Source: an uncultured Clostridia bacterium
GTDB lineage: Bacteria > Bacillota > Clostridia > TANB77 > CAG-508
Direction: 5' to 3'
Assembly: GCA_934167435.1 (NCBI GenBank)
Contig: CAKPKZ010000062.1
Span: forward strand, 1-9,036
DNA: 9,036 nucleotides
The notes under the pieces are model-generated. The model saw only the letters and a list, made by a program, of their open reading frames with translations. It was not told the DNA's origin and ran no database searches. The position numbers and the translations under genes are program-made. Within the stretch, counting starts at the first letter, position 1. Each line of letters opens with the position of its first letter. This document shows positions 6,465 to 9,036 of the stretch, one piece after another.

Positions 6465-6938
6465 CTATTTTATATAAAGTGTAAACCTACAACCACCGCA
6501 AGCCTCCTCATACGTTGGCGGACAGTTGTTGCGAGAACTTAGTGAATAGACCATGCAGTCTTTCCCTCCTCTTAGAACTCGACGGGCTCCCCAGAACGAG
6601 TTGGCCTCTTGTGTCCATTCCAATCTATTTCCTAATAAGTCATATACATTATTTATTACATCTTTATTACCTTCTCCTCCTGTTATCTCTCCTGTGTTTA
6701 TTACAGCATTTTGCAATTTACTTGAATCAGTTGATGTTACATCTACTCCATTTGTGGGATAGGGGTATAGAACTTTTGAAGGGGAGGTATTAAACTTTTC
6801 TTGTATAGGCTTTATTGTTCTTGTTTCTATTTGTTTACTATTATCTTTATATTTCATAGTTACTTCTTTATCACTTGAATTTTTATCTGTTAATATTTTT
6901 ATTGGAATCCATATTCCTTTTAAATTTAGATTTGACAT
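6465..6938 (-). CDS. Short FGE/C-type-lectin-fold protein, candidate DGR variable protein
   Basis: 157-aa protein. Its C-terminal half has the marks of the formylglycine-generating-enzyme (SUMF1) fold: NVYDLLGNRLEWT (97-109), RRVLRGG (119-125) and a closing GGCRFTLYIK (148-157). The N-terminal ~90 residues lack the usual FGE start and are of unknown function; there is no signal peptide or membrane segment. The fold is the one used by many target proteins of diversity-generating retroelements (DGRs), in which the last ~40 codons are rewritten from a template repeat. Residues 111-151 (EANSFW...GGCR) are encoded by DNA of about 54% GC, against a very AT-rich body, and hold all four cysteines of the protein (128, 139, 147, 150). 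AAGGAGGT (6947-6954) is an ideal ribosome binding site, 8 nt from the ATG. It is monocistronic, with a terminator after it. Probably a ligand-binding protein, not an FGE enzyme. The FGE-like fold is firm, the DGR role inferred. Confidence 0.75.
   Translation of the reverse strand: MSNLNLKGIWIPIKILTDKNSSDKEVTMKYKDNSKQIETRTIKPIQEKFNTSPSKVLYPYPTNGVDVTSTDSSKLQNAVINTGEITGGEGNKDVINNVYDLLGNRLEWTQEANSFWGARRVLRGGKDCMVYSLSSRNNCPPTYEEACGGCRFTLYIK
6478..6610 (-). other. Candidate DGR variable region (VR)
   Basis: 3' part of the FGE-like gene, from the EAN codons (GAGGCCAAC) to the AGG of GGCRF. By hand count 67 of the 123 bases starting at GAGGCC are G/C, while flanking codons are mostly A/T. Codon choice changes as well (GCC, TCG, TGG, CGT, CGC, CCG, ACG appear, rare elsewhere here). 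This is what DGR variable regions look like in AT-rich hosts. The template copy is not in this window. Confidence 0.5.
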
Positions 6939-7003
6939 TTAATAAAACCTCCTTCTTTATTATTTCTTTGCACCACAATGCTTTTATTTAGATTTTTATA
7001 TGC

Positions 7004-7034
7004 CAAGTGATATAAGTTTTATATCTCAAACTTG
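7004..7034. promoter_or_regulatory. Broken inverted repeat upstream of FGE-like gene (operator candidate)
   Basis: GATATAA (7009-7015), 3-nt centre, TTATATC (7019-7025), with outer arms CAAGT (7004-7008) and ACTTG (7030-7034) offset by 4 nt. It lies 66-96 bp before the FGE-like ATG and overlaps TATAAA boxes that could be the -10. Possible binding site for a dimeric regulator, or a leader hairpin. Confidence 0.35.
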
Positions 7035-7052
7035 TAGTTAAAAAATTTCCAT

Positions 7053-7090
7053 AAAAAAACGCCTTGAGTTTAATTTTTTAAACTCAAAGC
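7053..7090 (-). terminator. Terminator of the AlbA_2/GHKL regulator gene
   Basis: Stem TTGAGTTTAA (7064-7073) with TTAAACTCAA (7078-7087), closed by an outer GC pair of bases after one mismatch, loop of 4 nt. In the minus direction it continues into seven T (7059-7053). It is 160 bases downstream of the regulator stop and ends that transcript before the FGE-like promoter region. Confidence 0.78.
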
Positions 7091-7121
7091 AAAAATTTTT
7101 AATTTTAATAATATTATTTGC

Positions 7122-7184
7122 AAAAACTCCAGACGCATCTGGAATTTTTATTATTTAACTAATTGTCCAGACGTCTGGACAATT
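7122..7184. repeat. Pair of related CCAGACG hairpins/palindromes
   Basis: First element: TCCAGA (7128-7133), loop CGCA, TCTGGA (7138-7143), with AAAAA and TTTTT outer arms (7122-7126, 7145-7149). Second: a perfect 24-bp palindrome centred between 7172 and 7173, half-site AATTGTCCAGAC (7161-7172). The cores are the same apart from two extra bases (CA) in the first. The first is followed by a T run in both directions and can act as a terminator; the second is followed by T only on the plus strand. They may be terminators, or two operators for one regulator. Confidence 0.65.
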
Positions 7185-7215
7185 TTTACACATTAATTAC
7201 AATTTTTTTAAATTT

Positions 7216-7260
7216 ATTGTAAAGGTTATTGTAAAGTTTGTTGTAAAGTTTATTGTAAAT
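7216..7260. repeat. 12-bp tandem repeat, 3.75 copies
   Basis: Units ATTGTAAAGGTT (7216-7227), ATTGTAAAGTTT (7228-7239), GTTGTAAAGTTT (7240-7251) and a partial ATTGTAAAT (7252-7260). The period is four codons and the array runs over the stop codon (7250-7252) of the gene that ends here, in frame with its last codons (Leu-Gln-stop). Confidence 0.8.
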
Positions 7261-7777
7261 CTAATAATATTTTCCAATAACCTTTTTTGTTTGCACCAAC
7301 TCTTTCTAATACATTATTATCTTTTAATTCTTTTATATTTGTAGCAATAGATTGTCTACTTACTTTTAATTTTTTTGCTATATCAGCTTGAGTAATATTA
7401 GGTCGCTCTATTATTATATTTATAATTTCCTGTTGTATTTTACTTAATGGAAGTTCATTATTATTAAACTTCTTTTGATTTTTGTTTGATAAATCATAAG
7501 TACCATAGTTTTTATCATAATAAGAAGGCCTTAAAAAACTTGCCTCAAAAAACTCATCATATTGAAATTTAGGTTCTTTAAGCCCTGCATCTTTCATTAA
7601 TTCTCTCATTCTTCCTATACCTGTTCCAGCTTTTTCTATATAATGTGTTCTTCTTAGTAAATCTGCAATAATAGGATTTCGAGCAATACTTCTTTTTCCA
7701 AAATTGTCTTTCGTAATTCCTTTTGGCACGCCTCCTGGACTTACTATTGAAACTCTATCATCATAGATTTCTACCAT
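7250..7777 (-). CDS. C-terminal part of frameshifted AlbA_2/GHKL regulator (GHKL + winged helix)
   Basis: 175 aa from an ATG at 7777, but it is the downstream half of a longer protein: reading upstream in this frame past 7777 gives CHRQYFEEGARV, the family sequence that precedes MVEIYDDRVSIVSPGGVPKG. Residues 1-83 finish a GHKL ATPase domain (HATPase_c_4): DDRVSIVSPGG (6-16) is the G1-like box and IEKAGTGIGRMRELM (47-61) the G2-like box. Residues ~109-171 are a winged helix-turn-helix, with ITQADIAKKLKVSRQSIATN (128-147) as the reader helix. Such proteins (often mis-named RecG-like helicases) are taken as transcription regulators and are common near mobile DNA and defence genes. There is no ribosome binding site of quality before 7777, so separate translation is doubtful. 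The stop codon lies in a 12-bp tandem repeat. Confidence 0.72.
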   Translation of the reverse strand: MVEIYDDRVSIVSPGGVPKGITKDNFGKRSIARNPIIADLLRRTHYIEKAGTGIGRMRELMKDAGLKEPKFQYDEFFEASFLRPSYYDKNYGTYDLSNKNQKKFNNNELPLSKIQQEIINIIIERPNITQADIAKKLKVSRQSIATNIKELKDNNVLERVGANKKGYWKILLDLQ

Positions 7778-7793
7778 TACTCTTGCACCTTCC

Positions 7794-8870
7794 TCAAAAT
7801 ATTGGCGATGGCATATACCGATTTATGATAGCTTCTTTTAATACATCTTCTGGAATTTCTAAAACCTCTTTTCTTGTTGCGTTTCCTTGTTCCCTCATAA
7901 CCTCTGCATTAATTAAATATGTCAAATTTATGTGCTTTTTAGCAAATGCTAAAGCATCTTCAATATTGGTTATGATATCTTTATTACAATCCAATGTATC
8001 CAAAATATATACTCTATTTGTACCTTTAAAAGCTATACAAGTTATATAATTTTGAATTAAGAAATTAGTAGGATTCTTTGCAAAGAAAACAACACCTGCA
8101 TTTGTAAACATATATTGATTATTTACTTTTTCTAAACAATTTAAGTTTATCAATAATTCTTCTCTTGCAATTGTTTCACTTGTATTAGATAATTTTAAAA
8201 AGTTTTTATAAGCATTTTCATCAAAGTCCTCTGGGTATTTGGCTTTTTTATTTATCATCCTGTCAAACTGTATTTTTCCACCATCTTCTAAATACTCTCT
8301 AATTTCATTTCTATTCATCTTTTGACACATTGCACCTGCTCTTAAATAATACCCATCACTTGAAGAATATGGCTTATCATCTCCTTCTGGTACATTTACA
8401 ACAATAACATTATCTACTACTTCAATTTTCACATTTATTCTTGGCTCTATTTGGTTTATTTGATTTTGTATGTTTGCTCTTTGATTATTAGATGTATCTG
8501 TACCAATTATATTTCCATCATCATCTACACCTATCAATATTTTTCCACCCATACTATTAGCAAATGCAACTACTTCAACTGCAAATTTTTTTCCTAAATT
8601 TTCTTTAAATTCTAAAGTATATCCTTCCCCTTGTTTTGCTAGTATTTTTAATTCTTCTATTGTCATCACTACCACCTTTCCAATTTTGCAAGAGCCTCTT
8701 GCAAAATTTATTATAACATTTATTTCCAAATTTTTCATTAAAAATCTAAAATTTCCTGTTCTTCTTGCTTTTGGTATTGTTATATTAGGTATATAATAAT
8801 CTCCAACTAATCTATATTCAATTCCTGTTCTTTCATCTATAAACTTTTCTTTTAATTCTTTATTTTCCAT
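7794..8870 (-). CDS. N-terminal part of frameshifted AlbA_2 regulator, with TnpV-derived leader
   Basis: 358-aa frame made of two parts. Codons 1-68 (8870-8667) are a TnpV-like remnant plus former intergenic DNA. Codon 69 (ATG 8666) is the probable native start: MTIEELKILAKQGEGYTLEF is a classic AlbA_2 N terminus and AAAGGTGG (8672-8679) lies 5 nt upstream. From 8666 there are 290 aa: the AlbA_2 (Schlafen-like) domain at ~13-126, with EGYTLEFKE, VVAFANSMGGKILIGVDDDG (32-51), KPYSSSDGYYLRAG (98-111) and NEIREYL; then a linker and EVLEIPEDVLKEAIIN, the start of the GHKL N-box. There the frame leaves the family and stops after RYMPSPIF; the rest is in the next frame (7250-7777). One extra base near 7818-7820 explains it. 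The combined protein would be ~470 aa, a normal length. Pseudogene, phase-variable gene or assembly error remain open. Confidence 0.75.
   Translation of the reverse strand: MENKELKEKFIDERTGIEYRLVGDYYIPNITIPKARRTGNFRFLMKNLEINVIINFARGSCKIGKVVVMTIEELKILAKQGEGYTLEFKENLGKKFAVEVVAFANSMGGKILIGVDDDGNIIGTDTSNNQRANIQNQINQIEPRINVKIEVVDNVIVVNVPEGDDKPYSSSDGYYLRAGAMCQKMNRNEIREYLEDGGKIQFDRMINKKAKYPEDFDENAYKNFLKLSNTSETIAREELLINLNCLEKVNNQYMFTNAGVVFFAKNPTNFLIQNYITCIAFKGTNRVYILDTLDCNKDIITNIEDALAFAKKHINLTYLINAEVMREQGNATRKEVLEIPEDVLKEAIINRYMPSPIF
7815..7822 (-). other. Frameshift point in the GHKL N-box
   Basis: Around here the upstream frame reads AIIN-RYMPSPIF-stop, while the other frame gives CHRQYFEEGARVMVEIYDD. 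Dropping one base (for example the C read at 7820 on the minus strand) gives AAT GGT ATA TGC CAT CGC, i.e. AIINGICHRQYFEEGARV, which fits the family. There is no long homopolymer at the point. Confidence 0.75.
8682..8708. promoter_or_regulatory. 27-bp palindrome at the regulator's transcription start (operator candidate)
   Basis: AATTTTGCAAGAG (8682-8694), one central base, CTCTTGCAAAATT (8696-8708): 13-bp arms without mismatch. It begins one base after the -10 box and ends two bases before the AAAGGTGG ribosome binding site of the AlbA_2 gene, so it covers the expected +1. A bound dimer would block transcription; the winged-helix product itself is the obvious candidate. Confidence 0.7.
8710..8718 (-). 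promoter_or_regulatory. Extended -10 promoter of the AlbA_2 regulator
   Basis: Minus-strand TGTTATAAT, a perfect extended -10, 44-52 bases before the proposed ATG at 8666. The -35 (ATGAAA at 17 bp) is poor, as is common for extended -10 promoters. It argues that the regulator is transcribed from inside the frame that starts at 8870. Confidence 0.6.
8727..8870 (-). pseudogene. N-terminal remnant of a TnpV-like transposon protein
   Basis: The first ~45-48 codons of the frame that starts at ATG 8870 (FIDERTGIEYRLVGDYYIPN and on to KARRTGNFRFLMKNL) resemble the N terminus of TnpV, a ~120-aa protein encoded on Tn4451-type mobilisable transposons and many Clostridial elements; its role is not established. 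I recognise the (G)DYYIPN block and the downstream G-x-F spacing. The match fades after residue ~48, so the remaining two thirds of the gene are gone. GGAGG (8881-8885) remains as a ribosome binding site. The rest of the element is not visible. This could be a transposon scar or a recombination junction. Recognition is from memory, so moderate. Confidence 0.55.
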
Positions 8871-8926
8871 AATTTTAAATCCTCCATCTTCTATTAATTA
8901 TTAATTTTATTTTTTATTATAAAATC

Positions 8927-8971
8927 AAAAAAAGATGAATTTGTATTTATATTTTTTACTATTCATCTTTT
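8927..8971 (-). terminator. Terminator for a minus-strand gene entering from the right
   Basis: AAAAGATGAAT (8930-8940) pairs with ATTCATCTTTT (8961-8971) over a 20-nt loop; on the minus strand it is followed by a run of T (8933-8927). It sits between the TnpV-like start and whatever lies beyond 8996. Confidence 0.6.
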
Positions 8972-8995
8972 AAATATGTGAAAATTTTATTTTTA

Positions 8996-9036
8996 CTAAA
9001 TTGCTGCTAGGAGGAAACCTTTGCTATTACTGAATT
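8996..9036 (-). CDS. Possible C-terminal end of an unidentified minus-strand gene
   Basis: The minus strand from 9034 to a TAG at 8998-8996 is open for 12 codons (FSNSKGFLLAAI). Only the terminator at 8927-8971 supports a gene here. A second frame is open for 9 codons to 9007. On the plus strand AGGAGG (9009-9014) followed by TTG (9021) could equally be a gene start. The family cannot be told from so little. Confidence 0.2.
   Translation of the reverse strand, partial: FSNSKGFLLAAI

Larger units (their letters stand above)
6939..7249. other. 311-bp non-coding region between FGE-like gene and regulator
   Basis: No credible gene in either strand. From left to right it holds the FGE-like gene's ribosome binding site, a broken inverted repeat (7004-7034), a terminator (7053-7090), two related CCAGACG hairpins (7122-7149 and 7161-7184) and most of a 12-bp tandem repeat (7216-7260). 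This is unusually dense structure for the window. Confidence 0.7.

Noticed and set aside
6515..6793. 92-aa plus-strand frame opposite the FGE-like gene
   Set aside because: No ribosome binding site and no recognisable motif; the minus-strand gene has an ideal start site and FGE motifs.
6465..6938. Active formylglycine-generating enzyme
   Set aside because: Far too short, lacks the N-terminal half of the fold, and no sulfatase or transporter gene is near.
7122..7260. CRISPR array
   Set aside because: The repeats are too short (12 bp units, or two dyads) with no regular spacers and no cas genes.
7794..7822. Programmed ribosomal frameshift
   Set aside because: No slippery heptamer and no strong downstream stem at the break; a simple one-base insertion explains it.
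7250..8870. RecG-like ATP-dependent helicase
   Set aside because: This is a frequent database label for AlbA_2 proteins. No helicase motifs are visible, only AlbA_2, GHKL and winged-helix parts.
1..9036. DGR reverse transcriptase, Avd gene or template repeat in the window
   Set aside because: No frame carries reverse-transcriptase motifs, and I found no second GC-rich stretch resembling 6478-6610.

Overview
This is a strongly AT-rich chromosomal window with short intergenic gaps, AGGAGG-type ribosome binding sites and hairpin-plus-T-run terminators. That style, together with YlmH, a TsaE/TsaB/RimI-like cluster, MreB, the MEP isoprenoid enzyme Dxs and a TnpV-like remnant, points to a low-GC Gram-positive of the Clostridia type. 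I cannot name a genus from the sequence.

Left part (1-6301) is core genome. On the minus strand lies the 5' end of mtaB (tRNA methylthiotransferase, running off the left edge), then a stand-alone mreB with its own promoter and terminator. A divergent promoter region (1800-2001) separates mreB from a plus-strand operon, tsaE - tsaB - rimI-like GNAT. TsaE and TsaB build t6A37 on tRNAs and MtaB converts t6A to ms2t6A, so the neighbourhood is biased to one anticodon-loop modification, although tsaD is not in the window. A hairpin that contains both stop codons separates this operon from a convergent minus-strand pair, dxs - ylmH, which overlap by 8 nt.

Right part (about 6320-9036) is accessory. 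It holds (i) a 157-aa formylglycine-generating-enzyme-like (C-type lectin fold) protein whose last ~45 codons are GC-rich and unlike the rest of the window, resembling the variable region of a diversity-generating retroelement (DGR) target; (ii) 311 bases of non-coding DNA packed with hairpins, two related CCAGACG palindromes and a 12-bp tandem repeat; (iii) an AlbA_2 / GHKL / winged-helix regulator split by a one-base frameshift inside its ATPase N-box; and (iv) the first ~45 codons of a TnpV-like transposon protein, joined in frame upstream of the regulator, whose own promoter, 27-bp palindromic operator candidate and ribosome binding site remain visible. No reverse transcriptase, template repeat, integrase, tRNA, rRNA or CRISPR array was seen.

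The most interesting item is the putative DGR variable protein: if a matching template repeat and reverse transcriptase exist outside this window, this is a hypervariable ligand-binding gene inserted next to dxs. All compositional statements are counts or estimates by eye, and no database search was possible.
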